64,000 nucleotides of DNA from Staphylococcus intermedius NCTC 11048 (GCF_002902385.1 NZ_PPQH01000002.1:1-64000), one strand, 5' to 3'; positions 36,250-47,888 are shown, counted from the first letter of the stretch. Translations and numbers: made by a program. The notes: a model not told the origin generated them from the letters alone.

Positions 36250-36792
36250 ATGAAATTACAAGATTACACTCAAGAAATGGTTGATGAAAAATCATTTATT
36301 GATATGGCTTATACGCTTTTAAGTGAACAAAACACAACAATGAACCTTTATGATATTATTGATGAGTTTAAACGTATTGGTCATTACGAAGATGCACAAA
36401 TTGAAGACCGTGTCGTTCAATTCTACACAGATTTAAATACGGATGGCCGTTTTTTAAGTGTAGGTGATAACGTATGGGGGCTTCGCGATTGGTATTCAGT
36501 AGACGATATCGAAGAAAAAATCGCACCAACAATTCAAAAATTCGATATTCTTGATGAAGAAGACGAAGAAGATAAAAACTTAACGTTATTAGGTGAAGAT
36601 GATTTGGAAGGCGATGACAACATTCCAAATCGTACGGATGATCAAGAGGATTTAGATGATCCTGAAGATGAACGTGTTGAAGATGAAATTGAAGAGTCAG
36701 ACCTCGTCGTTGAAGAAGACGAAGAAGACATTGATGAAACATACGATGAAGACGATGAACTTGAAGAAGATGAAGAGGAAGAAACGTTTTAA
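36250..36792 (+). CDS. rpoE: RNA polymerase delta subunit
   Basis: RpoE is a Gram-positive-specific RNA polymerase subunit that aids enzyme recycling and transcriptional specificity. The N-terminal winged-helix domain covers residues 1-90. The rest is a very acidic, probably disordered tail of Asp and Glu. Length is 180 residues. The ATG eight bases after AAAGGAAG fits the family start; a GTG two codons upstream sits too close to the ribosome site. In Firmicutes rpoE precedes pyrG, as here. Confidence 0.96.
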   Translation: MKLQDYTQEMVDEKSFIDMAYTLLSEQNTTMNLYDIIDEFKRIGHYEDAQIEDRVVQFYTDLNTDGRFLSVGDNVWGLRDWYSVDDIEEKIAPTIQKFDILDEEDEEDKNLTLLGEDDLEGDDNIPNRTDDQEDLDDPEDERVEDEIEESDLVVEEDEEDIDETYDEDDELEEDEEEETF

Positions 36793-36816
36793 TTTCTAAT
36801 TTCTAAATAAAGTTTG

Positions 36817-36852
36817 TTGACTTTTTACGACAACATGATAAAATTTTATTCG
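36817..36852 (+). promoter_or_regulatory. pyrG promoter with GGGC start
   Basis: TTGACT (36817-36822) and TAAAAT (36839-36844) are 16 bases apart. The expected start is the first G of GGGCTCC at 36852, the arrangement known from B. subtilis pyrG, where slippage adds extra G residues when CTP is low. Confidence 0.78.
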
Positions 36853-36981
36853 GGCTCCTTTAATTAGGACGGATAAATAAATGTAGACGATAGAAAGTAG
36901 TGATGGCTCTGAAATAGTGAGTCTCATCTATCGTTAAGGTTCCCCTTACAATCATGATATTGTGAGTGGGAACTTTTTTAA
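36852..36981 (+). promoter_or_regulatory. CTP-sensing pyrG leader and attenuator
   Basis: The leader starts with GGGC and ends in a terminator made of GTTCCCC (36939-36945) and GGGAAC (36968-36973) followed by seven T, with an inner ACAAT/ATTGT pairing. In the B. subtilis mechanism, poly-G added at the 5' end under CTP limitation pairs with the C-rich arm and prevents termination. An upstream hairpin (ACGATAGA/TCTATCGT, about 36888-36935) separates the two parts. Confidence 0.78.
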
Positions 36982-37006
36982 TTTTATTAAAGCTTGTAGA
37001 CATTAA

Positions 37007-38737
<1,731 letters not shown>

Positions 38738-38755
38738 AGTGATAGCGCACGTGAA

Positions 38756-38790
38756 GAGGACTGGGATATTATGTTTTCCCAGTCTTTTTC
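38756..38790 (+). terminator. pyrG terminator
   Basis: AGGACTGGGA pairs with TCCCAGTCTT and is followed by TTTTT. It belongs to the same hairpin family as those at the heads of the long repeats. Confidence 0.88.
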
Positions 38791-38853
38791 TTATGTTAAT
38801 AAAGAAAATCGTTATATTGAGTTGAAACCCCTTACAAAGTTGTAAAAATGCGA

Positions 38854-38882
38854 TTGACAAACTTTGTGACAATGCATAAACT
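38854..38882 (+). promoter_or_regulatory. glpT promoter
   Basis: TTGACA (38854-38859) and TAAACT (38877-38882) are 17 bases apart. ACAAAGT at 38834-38840 and ACTTTGT at 38861-38867 form an inverted repeat across the -35 box that could be an operator. Confidence 0.62.
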
Positions 38883-38927
38883 TTACATGAAATTAATATT
38901 TTTTTAATAATAAAGGGGAGGATACAT

Positions 38928-40286
38928 ATGTTTAAGTTTTTAAAACCGCCTGCAGCTGCAGCACCTGTGCCAGAAAGTCAACAAGATGAAGCGTATAAAA
39001 AATTAAGGCTACAAGTGTTTATCGGTATCTTTTTAGGCTATGCAGGTTATTACTTGTTACGTAAAAACTTTTCTATCGCCATGCCGTACTTAGCTGACAT
39101 GGGCTTCTCAAAAGCGGAACTTGGTTTTGCGTTATCCGCGATTTCGATTGCTTATGGTTTTAGTAAATTCGTGATGGGGACGGTCAGTGATAGAAGTAAT
39201 GCGCGTATCTTTTTAACGCTAGGTCTTGTATTAACAGCTATCGTCAACTTGCTTATGGGTTTCATCCCGGCGTTAACATCAAGTGTCACGATCATGTTCA
39301 TCATGCTATTCCTCAATGGTTGGTTCCAAGGTATGGGATGGCCGCCTTCAGGTCGTGTGCTCGTGCATTGGTTTAGTGTGAGTGAACGTGGAAGTAAGAC
39401 AGCCATTTGGAACGTGGCGCATAATGTGGGTGGCGGATTAATGGCGCCAATCGCATTGTTCGGGATTTATTTAACAGGTTCACTGAGCTTTGGTTATTTA
39501 CAAGGCTTTGAAGGGGCGTTTATTTATCCAGCGCTCGTTGCGATTGTGATTGCTATTGCGTCATACGTTTTAGTGCGTGATACGCCGCAATCAGAAGGTC
39601 TACCGTCAATTGAAGCATATCGTAATGATTATCCAACACAAAAGAAAGAGACATTTGAAACAGAATTGACGACGAAAGAAATTTTGTTCAAATACGTGCT
39701 TAACAATAAATGGGTATGGATTATCGCGATTGCCAATATTTTCGTCTACTTTGTACGTTACGGCGTGTTAGACTGGGCACCGCTCTATTTAAGCGAAGTG
39801 AAAAGCTTTGATATGAAAGAATCAGGGTGGGCTTACTTCTTATACGAGTGGGCGGGTATTCCAGGGACACTCATTTGTGGTTGGTTATCCGATAAAGTGT
39901 TCAAAGGCCGTCGTGGTCCAGCAGGCTTTATTTTCATGATTGGTGTAACGATTGCGGTTGTTGTTTATTGGCTTAACCCGCCAGGCAATCCACTTATTGA
40001 TAATCTTGCATTAATTACGATCGGCTTTTTAATTTACGGTCCAGTAATGCTGATTGGTTTACAGGCATTGGACTATGTGCCGAAAAAAGCAGCGGGGACT
40101 GCAGCCGGTTTAACAGGTTTATTCGGTTACCTTGGTGGTGCTGTAATGGCTAACATTGTGATGGGTGCGATTGTGGATCATATGGGATGGAGTGCAGGCT
40201 TCATTTTATTAACAATTGTGAGTGTATTAGCGATGATTAGCTTTATCTTCACGTGGAATAAGCGTGGACAAGAAGTCGTACATTAA
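38928..40286 (+). CDS. glpT: Glycerol-3-phosphate transporter (GlpT)
   Basis: GlpT exchanges glycerol-3-phosphate for inorganic phosphate and, in staphylococci, takes up fosfomycin. The 452-residue protein is a 12-helix major facilitator of the organophosphate antiporter family. The conserved GYAGYYLLRKNFSIAMPYL segment (about residues 37-55) and the later ALDYVPKKAAGTAAGLTGL signature are present. UhpT is a relative, but these segments look closer to staphylococcal GlpT. Its position next to pyrG differs from S. aureus as I recall it. Confidence 0.88.
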   Translation: MFKFLKPPAAAAPVPESQQDEAYKKLRLQVFIGIFLGYAGYYLLRKNFSIAMPYLADMGFSKAELGFALSAISIAYGFSKFVMGTVSDRSNARIFLTLGLVLTAIVNLLMGFIPALTSSVTIMFIMLFLNGWFQGMGWPPSGRVLVHWFSVSERGSKTAIWNVAHNVGGGLMAPIALFGIYLTGSLSFGYLQGFEGAFIYPALVAIVIAIASYVLVRDTPQSEGLPSIEAYRNDYPTQKKETFETELTTKEILFKYVLNNKWVWIIAIANIFVYFVRYGVLDWAPLYLSEVKSFDMKESGWAYFLYEWAGIPGTLICGWLSDKVFKGRRGPAGFIFMIGVTIAVVVYWLNPPGNPLIDNLALITIGFLIYGPVMLIGLQALDYVPKKAAGTAAGLTGLFGYLGGAVMANIVMGAIVDHMGWSAGFILLTIVSVLAMISFIFTWNKRGQEVVH

Positions 40287-40290
40287 ATCT

Positions 40291-40336
40291 AAAAAGGCAA
40301 GTATCTTTTCATTTTTAAGAGGTGCTTGTCTTTTTA
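40291..40336 (+). terminator. glpT terminator
   Basis: AAAAAGGCAAG and CTTGTCTTTTT form the stem with an inner ATCTT/AAGAG pairing, four bases after the stop. Confidence 0.82.
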
Positions 40337-40411
40337 TATACCATTATTAAATGACATTTTTATACATTTGAGATGAATGATAAAATGTGCAACAAGTGGA
40401 GGTGTATCGTA

Positions 40412-40573
40412 ATGCAATTCTGGCTTAAATTCATTTGGTTTATCATTGCATCTATTTTAGTCACTCACTTTATTTGGAACGAAATGATCATTGAGACTTG
40501 CATCATTAGCATCATGACTTTAGTCGTTTATTCTGTCATTGAGTATGTGTTCAAAAAGAAAGAGGAGGAGTAA
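40412..40573 (+). CDS. Small membrane protein, unknown function
   Basis: The predicted protein has 53 residues, two hydrophobic helices (about 3-20 and 25-45), and an end rich in Lys and Glu. The ATG follows GTGGAGGTG at good spacing; an upstream in-frame ATG does not. No function is recognised. Confidence 0.62.
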   Translation: MQFWLKFIWFIIASILVTHFIWNEMIIETCIISIMTLVVYSVIEYVFKKKEEE

Positions 40574-40601
40574 CATAGAGGCATCATTTGATTAAGAAGT
40601 G

Positions 40602-40650
40602 TTATACACTAAAAATGTCGTCAATAAACAAGGACATTTTTAGTGTATAA
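40602..40650. repeat. Perfect 18-bp inverted repeat
   Basis: TTATACACTAAAAATGTC and its exact reverse complement are separated by 13 bases. It lies between convergent genes. No T-run follows on either side, so it may be a bidirectional terminator of unusual form, an RNA-stabilising hairpin, or a binding site. Confidence 0.7.
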
Positions 40651-40720
40651 AAGTGAACTGTGTATCGTGTTGCATATTTTCAAATAGCACATAATTCAAA
40701 GTAAGCATTGCAAATAAATG

Positions 40721-41245
40721 CTATTCCAAATCTAAATCGCGCATCATTTCGACCATTTGCGTATAAATTTCATAATAAACATAATTCAACGCGATAAGAT
40801 GAGGTTGGACGACTTTATCATAATCTTCTGTGTAAACAATCGGTCGTGGTGTCGATAAATTGATAAAGTGCATCAAATGATCTGGCAACGCAACGTCTTT
40901 AGGTTTATTCGTAATCACCACAACATCACGGTCATCCGCGATCAACTGCTCCAAATCTTTTGCCATTTCATCATTATATTCCGCACCAAACAATAGCACT
41001 CTATCTGTCGTATCTAACACATCAAACGAAGGACAATCGTCCAACGCCAAGCTTGAATGCAATTTCTCAAAACTCGTTAAGACATACGGCTCAAAACATT
41101 TTAAATCCCCATAACCTTTAACATAAACATGTCCTTCGCCACCCATTGCTTGAATCAAACTTTGTGCAGCCATTTGAATATCCAATTCTTGTTGATCGAG
41201 TCGATTAAATACACCTGTTAATTGTGTCGTAAGCATTTTTGACAT
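40721..41245 (-). CDS. DUF2529 family protein
   Basis: The 174-residue cytoplasmic protein matches what I know as DUF2529, found between pyrG and fba in staphylococci and bacilli. It has a SIS-like alternating pattern with GHVYVKGYGD near residue 37 and VLLFGAEYND near 83, but no catalytic motif. A GGAGGG ribosome site precedes the ATG. Function unknown. Confidence 0.8.
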   Translation of the reverse strand: MSKMLTTQLTGVFNRLDQQELDIQMAAQSLIQAMGGEGHVYVKGYGDLKCFEPYVLTSFEKLHSSLALDDCPSFDVLDTTDRVLLFGAEYNDEMAKDLEQLIADDRDVVVITNKPKDVALPDHLMHFINLSTPRPIVYTEDYDKVVQPHLIALNYVYYEIYTQMVEMMRDLDLE

Positions 41246-41452
41246 TCATTTTCCCTCCATTTGTAATCACTTTTGTATATATATAAAATTGAATTTTTGG
41301 TTTTGTAACAGCGATGAACGCTTCGAATTTCAACATTCATTTTATAGAATAATAGTGTCAGAATCAATCTACAGCAATGGTTGCGCTTACATGTGAAATT
41401 ACGATATTTTTCACAAATTTAGTGTGGTTTTGCGGTGCATATTAACTATGAC

Positions 41453-41463
41453 TTTGCTATACT
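41453..41463 (+). promoter_or_regulatory. fba extended -10 promoter
   Basis: TTTGCTATACT contains an extended -10 (TGCTATACT), about 45 bases before fba. No good -35 box is seen. An inverted repeat TGTGAAA (41392-41398) / TTTCACA (41409-41415) lies upstream. Confidence 0.5.
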
Positions 41464-41508
41464 GTATTTATAAATATTCGTGCGACATGCACGCAAGGAG
41501 GAACTTTC

Positions 41509-42381
41509 ATGCCTTTAGTTTCAATGAAAGAAATGTTAATCGACGCAAAAGAAAATGGTTATGCTGTAGGTCAATATAACCTAAACAACTTGGAGTTTAC
41601 ACAAGCGATTTTACAAGCGTCTCAAGAAGAGAATGCACCTGTAATTCTTGGTGTATCTGAAGGGGCAGCACGTTACATGGGTGGCTTCTATACTGTAGTT
41701 AAAATGGTAGAGGGACTATTACATGACTACGAAATTACAATTCCTGTTGCAATTCATTTAGACCATGGTTCAAGCTTTGAAAAATGTAAAGAAGCGATTG
41801 ATGCAGGTTTCACATCTGTAATGATCGATGCTTCACATGAGCCATACGAAGACAACGTGAAAATCACGAAAAAAGTTGTAGAATACGCGCACGAACGTGG
41901 TGTATCTGTTGAGGCTGAATTAGGAACTGTTGGCGGTCAAGAAGATGACGTTGTTGCTGACGGTGTGATTTATGCAGACCCTATCGAGTGTCAAAACTTA
42001 GTTAAAGCTACAGGTATTGATACATTAGCACCTGCATTAGGTTCAGTTCATGGTCCATACAAAGGTGAACCAAACTTAGGCTTTAAAGAAATGGAAGAAA
42101 TCGGTGCGTCAACTGGTTTACCATTAGTATTACACGGTGGTACGGGCATCCCTACACACGACATTAAAAAAGCGATTTCATTCGGTACAGCTAAAATTAA
42201 TGTTAACACTGAAAACCAAATTGCTTCAGCAAAACGTGTTCGTGAAGTATTGGATCAAGACAAAGAAGTTTACGATCCACGTAAATACTTAGGACCTGCA
42301 CGTGAAGCGATTAAAGAAACAGTTATCGGTAAAATTAGAGAGTTCGGTACTTCTGGTAAAGCGGATAACATTAAAGGTTAA
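41509..42381 (+). CDS. fba: Fructose-bisphosphate aldolase, class II
   Basis: Fba cleaves fructose-1,6-bisphosphate in glycolysis and works in reverse in gluconeogenesis. It is a zinc enzyme of 290 residues. The metal and catalytic sites are visible: AIHLDHGS near residues 82-89, MIDASH near 107-112, EAELGTVGG near 141-149, and LHGGTGIP near 210-217. The start follows AAGGAGG. It is monocistronic with a clear terminator. Confidence 0.97.
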   Translation: MPLVSMKEMLIDAKENGYAVGQYNLNNLEFTQAILQASQEENAPVILGVSEGAARYMGGFYTVVKMVEGLLHDYEITIPVAIHLDHGSSFEKCKEAIDAGFTSVMIDASHEPYEDNVKITKKVVEYAHERGVSVEAELGTVGGQEDDVVADGVIYADPIECQNLVKATGIDTLAPALGSVHGPYKGEPNLGFKEMEEIGASTGLPLVLHGGTGIPTHDIKKAISFGTAKINVNTENQIASAKRVREVLDQDKEVYDPRKYLGPAREAIKETVIGKIREFGTSGKADNIKG

Positions 42382-42442
42382 TTGTTTTTAAAAGATGTCA
42401 CACACCTTTCACAATTTTGTGCAGTGTGTACATGATTTAATT

Positions 42443-42492
42443 TAAAAGAGAGTAACATGATCACAAGTTGTGAGTCGGTTACTCTCTTTTTC
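42443..42492 (+). terminator. fba terminator
   Basis: AAAAGAGAGTAAC pairs with GTTACTCTCTTTT, then TT. It is a long, stable hairpin. Confidence 0.9.
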
Positions 42493-42654
42493 GTATTTTC
42501 ATCATAACTTTGATCGTACAATGATGAGGGGAAAGTTCAAAATGTGTCGAATGCGATGCGTTTTAAAGATGCGTGAAGTTGTTGTTGTTCATTCACATTT
42601 TCAAAAATTGAACACATCGTATAGCGAAACATAGCCAATCGTCGTTTTTTCATT

Positions 42655-42683
42655 TTGCAATTTGAAAAAATTTACTTTATAAT
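42655..42683 (+). promoter_or_regulatory. murZ promoter
   Basis: TTGCAA (42655-42660) and TATAAT (42678-42683) are exactly 17 bases apart, about 57 bases before murZ. Confidence 0.7.
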
Positions 42684-42739
42684 GCTTTTAATATAGTATT
42701 GCAAGGTTAATATGAGCAAGGGAAAAGGAGTTCAATGAC

Positions 42740-44005
42740 ATGGCACAAGAAGTGATTAAAATACGAGGTGGTCAAACTTTAAAAGGAAGTGTTGAAATTA
42801 ATGGTGCAAAAAACAGTTCAGTTGCCATTATACCTGCGACATTAATGGCAGAAGCACCGGTCACTTTAGATGGCTTACCGCAAATTTCTGACGTTGAAAC
42901 TTTAGTCAGTTTATTGGGAGATTTAAACATTAAGACCGAACTCAACGGTACAACTTTATCAGTAGACCCAACACAGATTGAAAATGCCCCTTTGCCGAAC
43001 AATAAAGTTGAATCTTTGCGTGCTTCTTATTATATGATGGGGGCGATGCTCGGCCGTTTTAAAAAGTGCGTCATTGGTCTACCTGGCGGATGTCCACTTG
43101 GGCCGAGACCGATAGACCAACATATTAAAGGTTTTAAGGCTTTAGGTGCAACGGTGGATGAATCGAGCATGACATCAATGAAAATTGAAGCTGACCGTTT
43201 GATCGGCGCGAACATTTACTTAGACATTGTCAGTGTAGGTGCAACAATTAATATTATGCTGGCTGCGACACGTGCGGAAGGGCAAACCATTATCGAGAAT
43301 GCAGCAAAAGAGCCAGAAGTCGTTGATGTTGCCAACTTTTTAAATAGTATGGGTGCAAAGATCACAGGTGCGGGCACAAGTTCGATTAAAATTGTAGGTG
43401 TGTCGCATTTACACGGGAGTCGTCACGCTATTATTCCGGATCGTATCGAAGCGGGAACGTACATGTGCATTGCGGCTGCTTGTGGTGAGTCGATACATAT
43501 CGACAACATCATTCCGAAACATATGGAGCCGCTCACTGTGAAATTGAAAGAGTTAGGTGTTACAATAGAGACAGGCGATGACTACATGATTGTCCAAGCT
43601 GCTGCACCATACAAAAGCGTGGATATTAAAACGCTCGTATACCCCGGATTTGCAACAGATTTACAACAACCTATTACACCTTTACTCTTCCTAGCAAATG
43701 GACCTAGTTTTGTCACTGAAACGATTTATCCAGAGCGCTTTAGACATGTGCAAGAATTACAAAAGATGAATGGATTGATAACGGCAGACCGAGGTACTGC
43801 GACAGTGAAACCTTCACAATTAACCGGCGCTGAAGTGTATGCTAGTGACTTACGCGCAGGTGCATGCCTTATCGTAGCGGGATTGTTAGCAGAAGGTGTG
43901 ACAACGATTTACAATGTTAAACATATTTACCGAGGTTATACAGATATTGTGAAAACACTTAAAGCGTTAGGTGCAGATATTTGGACGGAGCAAGTTGAGG
44001 CTTAA
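42740..44005 (+). CDS. murZ: UDP-GlcNAc 1-carboxyvinyltransferase, second paralog
   Basis: MurZ (also called MurAB) adds enolpyruvate to UDP-GlcNAc, the first committed step of peptidoglycan synthesis. The 421 residues match. The catalytic cysteine targeted by fosfomycin is C118 in [11 protein letters not shown]. Low-GC Gram-positives have two such enzymes; the position after fba identifies this as the MurZ paralog. A good AAAAGGAG precedes the start. Confidence 0.96.
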   Translation: MAQEVIKIRGGQTLKGSVEINGAKNSSVAIIPATLMAEAPVTLDGLPQISDVETLVSLLGDLNIKTELNGTTLSVDPTQIENAPLPNNKVESLRASYYMMGAMLGRFKKCVIGLPGGCPLGPRPIDQHIKGFKALGATVDESSMTSMKIEADRLIGANIYLDIVSVGATINIMLAATRAEGQTIIENAAKEPEVVDVANFLNSMGAKITGAGTSSIKIVGVSHLHGSRHAIIPDRIEAGTYMCIAAACGESIHIDNIIPKHMEPLTVKLKELGVTIETGDDYMIVQAAAPYKSVDIKTLVYPGFATDLQQPITPLLFLANGPSFVTETIYPERFRHVQELQKMNGLITADRGTATVKPSQLTGAEVYASDLRAGACLIVAGLLAEGVTTIYNVKHIYRGYTDIVKTLKALGADIWTEQVEA

Positions 44006-44052
44006 TCTGTTATGTGTTGTTATCACAAATTTAAAAATGCGAGGTGATAACC

Positions 44053-44382
44053 ATGGAAGTATGTCCATATTTAGAAGAAACATTTAAAATATTAGGGCGC
44101 AGTTGGAACGGTTTAATTTTACATTACCTTTCTACCCGCGATGAATATAAAGCGCATTTTTCAGAGATGAGAAGAGATTTACGTCCTATTACCAATAGAG
44201 CATTGTCAATGAAAGTAGCTGAATTGGCTGATGCAGGTTTATTAACGAAAGAAGTCATCTCTACAAACCCACCATCAGTTTGTTACCATTTAACAGAAAA
44301 AGGGGTGGCATTGGCACGTGCATTAGAACCCCTCGAAACTTGGGCACATGATTATATTGATTTAAAAGAAAAAGTGCAATAA
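44053..44382 (+). CDS. HxlR-family winged-helix regulator
   Basis: The 109-residue protein has the HxlR/DUF24 winged helix with an N-terminal cysteine (CPYLEETFKILGRSWNGLIL) and the typical HFSEMRRDL...ITNRALSMKVAEL recognition region. Members often sense reactive electrophiles through that cysteine. The start is the ATG after GAGGTGATAACC. It precedes an aldehyde dehydrogenase gene, a sensible target, though a terminator lies between them. Confidence 0.9.
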   Translation: MEVCPYLEETFKILGRSWNGLILHYLSTRDEYKAHFSEMRRDLRPITNRALSMKVAELADAGLLTKEVISTNPPSVCYHLTEKGVALARALEPLETWAHDYIDLKEKVQ

Positions 44383-44402
44383 GCTTTTAAAAAGATAATA
44401 GG

Positions 44403-44450
44403 AAAGAGTAAGCCGACGCGACGATATTGCGTATGTGCTTACTCTTTTTT
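44403..44450 (+). terminator. Terminator after the HxlR gene
   Basis: AAAGAGTAAGC pairs with GCTTACTCTTT and is followed by TTT. Confidence 0.88.
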
Positions 44451-44614
44451 GTACGTTGCGTTGTTCCGCTCAAATCCTTGTATAGAAAACGGTAGATTCA
44501 CTTTTCAATGGGGAGATGCAATGATAGAATATTTTCGATTTGTTTTGTCAGGTTTGAAAATGACTCAACATGGCAATACAATGGATATGACATTAAACGA
44601 AGGAGTGTTTGTTC

Positions 44615-46045
44615 ATGAGAGATCAAACAAAGCAATATATTAATGGTGAATGGGTTGAAAGCAATAGTGGTGAAACAATGGCAGTCATCAACCCAGCCAC
44701 GGAAGAAGTATTAGGGCATATCGCAAAAGGGAATAAAGCGGATGTAGATCAAGCAGTTCAAGCTGCCCATGACGTGTATCTTTCGTTTCGTAACACTTCT
44801 GTTAAAGAACGACAAGCATTGTTAGATCGTATTGTTAAAGAATATGAAAATCGTAAAGATGATTTAATCGAAGCGATGACTTTAGAACTGGGTGCACCCA
44901 TCACGCAATCAGAAAAAGTGCACTATCAAATGGGATTAAATCACTTTAAAGCTGCACGTGATGCGTTAGATACTTTCCAATTTGAAGAACGTCGTGGAGA
45001 CAACTTAATCGTGAAAGAAGCCATTGGTGTTGCAGGACTGGTTACGCCATGGAACTTTCCAACAAACCAAACTTCACTTAAGTTAGCAGCAGCATTTGCG
45101 GCAGGAAGTCCAGTTGTACTCAAACCATCTGAAATGACGCCTTATGCAGCAATCATTTTAGCTGAAATTTTCGATAAAGTTGGCGTTCCAAAAGGTGTGT
45201 TTAACTTAGTGAATGGTGACGGTGAAGGTGTCGGTACACCGTTAAGTCATCATCCGGATGTTCGTATGGTTTCGTTCACTGGTTCTGGTGGTACAGGCTC
45301 AAAAATTATGGAAGCAGCGAGCAAAGATTTCAAAAAAGTATCACTTGAATTAGGGGGTAAATCGCCATTTATTGTTTTAGATGATGCAGACCTTGAAGAG
45401 GCAGCTCAAGCAGCAGTAAAGAAAGTTGTTAATAATACAGGTCAAGTGTGTACAGCAGGCACACGTACGCTTGTACCAGAAAGCATTAAAGACGATTTCC
45501 TCAAAGAAGTGAAAAAGCAAATGGCGAAAGTTAAAGTGGGCGATCCACAAAATGCTGAAACACAAATGGGGCCTATTGTCAGTGAAAAGCAATACAACCA
45601 AGTGCAGGACTATATTCAAAAAGGTATCGATGAAGGTGCGGAACTCTTTTATGGTGGTACAGGTAAACCGGATGGCCTCGAAAAAGGTTATTTCGCTAAG
45701 CCAACCATCTTTACAAATGTGAACAATCAAATGACAATCGCCCAAGAAGAAATTTTTGGACCTGTGATGTCAATTATTACGTATAAAGATTTAGACGAAG
45801 CGATTGAAATTGCCAACGATACCAAATATGGCCTTGCAGGTTATGTTTTCGGTAAAAATAAAGATAACTTGATTCGTGTTGCACGCGCAATTGAAGCAGG
45901 TACGATTGAAATTAACGAAGCCGGACGTACGCCTGATTTACCATTTGGTGGTTATAAGCAATCAGGTATTGGTCGCGAATGGGGAGACTTCGGAATTGAA
46001 GAATTTTTAGAAGTGAAATCCATTGCAGGCTACTACAAAGGGTAA
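44615..46045 (+). CDS. NAD(P)-dependent aldehyde dehydrogenase
   Basis: The 476-residue enzyme oxidises aldehydes to acids. The conserved residues are present: PWNFP near 149, the general-base glutamate in LELGGKSP near 248-255, and the nucleophilic cysteine in GQVCTAGTR near 284. The true substrate cannot be told. The start is the ATG after AAGGAGTG. A 40-codon frame with a good ribosome site (44521-44643) overlaps its first codons and may be chance. Control by the adjacent HxlR protein is plausible. Confidence 0.92.
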   Translation: MRDQTKQYINGEWVESNSGETMAVINPATEEVLGHIAKGNKADVDQAVQAAHDVYLSFRNTSVKERQALLDRIVKEYENRKDDLIEAMTLELGAPITQSEKVHYQMGLNHFKAARDALDTFQFEERRGDNLIVKEAIGVAGLVTPWNFPTNQTSLKLAAAFAAGSPVVLKPSEMTPYAAIILAEIFDKVGVPKGVFNLVNGDGEGVGTPLSHHPDVRMVSFTGSGGTGSKIMEAASKDFKKVSLELGGKSPFIVLDDADLEEAAQAAVKKVVNNTGQVCTAGTRTLVPESIKDDFLKEVKKQMAKVKVGDPQNAETQMGPIVSEKQYNQVQDYIQKGIDEGAELFYGGTGKPDGLEKGYFAKPTIFTNVNNQMTIAQEEIFGPVMSIITYKDLDEAIEIANDTKYGLAGYVFGKNKDNLIRVARAIEAGTIEINEAGRTPDLPFGGYKQSGIGREWGDFGIEEFLEVKSIAGYYKG

Positions 46046-46110
46046 TCGTTGTTAAGTCAATAAAAGTGAGCGCGCTTTTATTATTCATGATGTTCGTCAA
46101 ACAAATTGAG

Positions 46111-46157
46111 AGAGGATTAGGAGATCAATGACGCTTTCCTAGTCCTTTCTTTTTTAC
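46111..46157 (+). terminator. Aldehyde dehydrogenase gene terminator
   Basis: AGGATTAGGA pairs with TCCTAGTCCT and is followed by TTCTTTTTT. Confidence 0.82.
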
Positions 46158-46364
46158 TATTAGAAAAATTGAACGTATGAACAATAAAGGCAAAATGGGC
46201 TGAACGGTACACGTGAAATGGATGATTTTCAATTTATGGACGTTTCATGACATTTCCGTGGCGCAAAATGGGGTCAATATAAAATAATGTGCATAATTGA
46301 TGGTATTTATTGAAAAAATAGGATGTATGAAATTCGGATTTTTGGCATCATGACCATTGAAGTT

Positions 46365-46393
46365 TTGTCATAACCGTTATTATTTGATATAGT
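46365..46393 (+). promoter_or_regulatory. rho promoter
   Basis: TTGTCA (46365-46370) and TATAGT (46388-46393) are 17 bases apart, 59 bases before rho. The roughly 200 bases between the previous terminator and this promoter show nothing else I can name. Confidence 0.68.
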
Positions 46394-46452
46394 TAGGTTT
46401 AATCGTAACATTTGCGATTAATAAAGAATTTAAAACGAAATGAGTGTTTAAC

Positions 46453-47766
46453 ATGTCAAGGGAAAGAACGTCTCCGCAATATGAATCTTTTCATGAATTA
46501 TACAAGAATTATACAACTAAGGCCCTCACTGAAAAGGCAAAATCTCTTAAACTTGTTAACTATAGTAAATTAAACAAAAAAGAACTCGTACTTGCAATCA
46601 TGGAAGCACAAATGGAACAAGATGGAAACTACTATATGGAAGGTATCCTCGATGATATCCAACAAGATGGTTACGGATTTTTAAGAACGGTTAACTTCTC
46701 AAAAGGTGAAAAAGATATATATATTTCTGCAAGTCAAATTCGCCGATTCGAAATAAAATTAGGAGATAAAGTAACCGGAAAAGTTCGAAAGCCGAAAGAA
46801 AACGAAAAATATTATGGATTACTACAAGTTGACTTTGTAAATGATCATAACGCAGAAGAAGTCAAAAAACGCCCTCACTTCCAAGCTCTTACACCTTTAT
46901 ATCCAGATGAACGAATCAAATTAGAAACAGAGTCTCAAAACTATTCAACACGTGTCATGGACTTAATTACGCCTATTGGTCTAGGTCAGCGTGGTTTAAT
47001 TGTTGCACCACCTAAAGCAGGGAAAACCACTTTACTCAAAGAAATTGCTAATGCGATTGTTACGAACAAACCGAATGCGAAACTTTTCATATTACTCATC
47101 GGAGAACGACCAGAAGAAGTGACTGATATCGAACGCTCAGTCGATGAAGCGGAAGTCGTGCACTCTACGTTTGATGAACATCCAAAACATCATGTAAAAG
47201 TAGCTGAATTATTACTTGAACGTGCAAAACGTCTTGTAGAAATTGGTGAAGATGTCATTATTTTAATGGATTCAATTACACGTTTAGCACGTGCGTATAA
47301 CCTTGTTGTACCGCCAAGTGGTCGTACGTTGTCTGGTGGTTTAGATCCAGCGTCATTACATGGTCCTAAAACATTTTTTGGTGCTGCCAGAAACATCGAA
47401 GCAGGCGGAAGTTTAACGATTTTAGCCACTGCATTAGTCGATACAGGCTCACGTATGGATGACATGATTTATGAGGAATTTAAAGGAACAGGCAACATGG
47501 AGCTACACTTAGATCGACGCCTTTCAGAACGTCGCATTTTCCCAGCGATTGATATTTCTAGAAGTTCGACACGTAAAGAAGAACTCCTCGTTCCGAAAAA
47601 TGAATTGGATAGCTTGTGGCAATTGCGCAATATGTTTTCAAATTCACCTGACTTTACAGAGCGTTTCATTCGTAAGTTGAAGAAAACAAAATCCAATGCC
47701 GAATTTTTCGAAGTCTTACAACAAAGTGCGGCTGAAAGTAGTAAGACAGGAAAACCTATTATTTAA
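46453..47766 (+). CDS. rho: Transcription termination factor Rho
   Basis: Rho is the hexameric RNA helicase that ends untranslated transcripts. The 437-residue protein has an N-terminal helical domain, a cold-shock-like RNA-binding domain (DGYGFLR near residue 73), Walker A APPKAGKTT near residues 178-186, and Walker B VIILMDS. I place the start at the ATG of MSRERTSPQ, which matches relatives; a GTG three codons earlier is possible. The ribosome site is weak. It is monocistronic. Confidence 0.96.
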   Translation: MSRERTSPQYESFHELYKNYTTKALTEKAKSLKLVNYSKLNKKELVLAIMEAQMEQDGNYYMEGILDDIQQDGYGFLRTVNFSKGEKDIYISASQIRRFEIKLGDKVTGKVRKPKENEKYYGLLQVDFVNDHNAEEVKKRPHFQALTPLYPDERIKLETESQNYSTRVMDLITPIGLGQRGLIVAPPKAGKTTLLKEIANAIVTNKPNAKLFILLIGERPEEVTDIERSVDEAEVVHSTFDEHPKHHVKVAELLLERAKRLVEIGEDVIILMDSITRLARAYNLVVPPSGRTLSGGLDPASLHGPKTFFGAARNIEAGGSLTILATALVDTGSRMDDMIYEEFKGTGNMELHLDRRLSERRIFPAIDISRSSTRKEELLVPKNELDSLWQLRNMFSNSPDFTERFIRKLKKTKSNAEFFEVLQQSAAESSKTGKPII

Positions 47767-47789
47767 TTTTAATTATTTCAGATGTAGGG

Positions 47790-47818
47790 TTGCAATTTCA
47801 TCATCCGGCCTATATAAT
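47790..47818 (+). promoter_or_regulatory. rpmE2 promoter
   Basis: TTGCAA (47790-47795) and TATAAT (47813-47818) are 17 bases apart, 70 bases before the start of rpmE2. Confidence 0.75.
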
Positions 47819-47888
47819 GTTTAAGTATTGGGTAAAAACTCACAAATAACTCTGTTCCGGATGGTTCAGGGCAAAGGAGCTGAAAATT

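Noticed and set aside
36368-36742. Minus-strand Leu/His-rich frame of 124 codons
   Set aside because: It is the antisense reading of the acidic GAA/GAT-rich tail of rpoE; its composition is an artefact.
45377-45745. Minus-strand frame of 122 codons in the aldehyde dehydrogenase gene
   Set aside because: Fully antisense to a well-conserved enzyme, with no ribosome site or homology.
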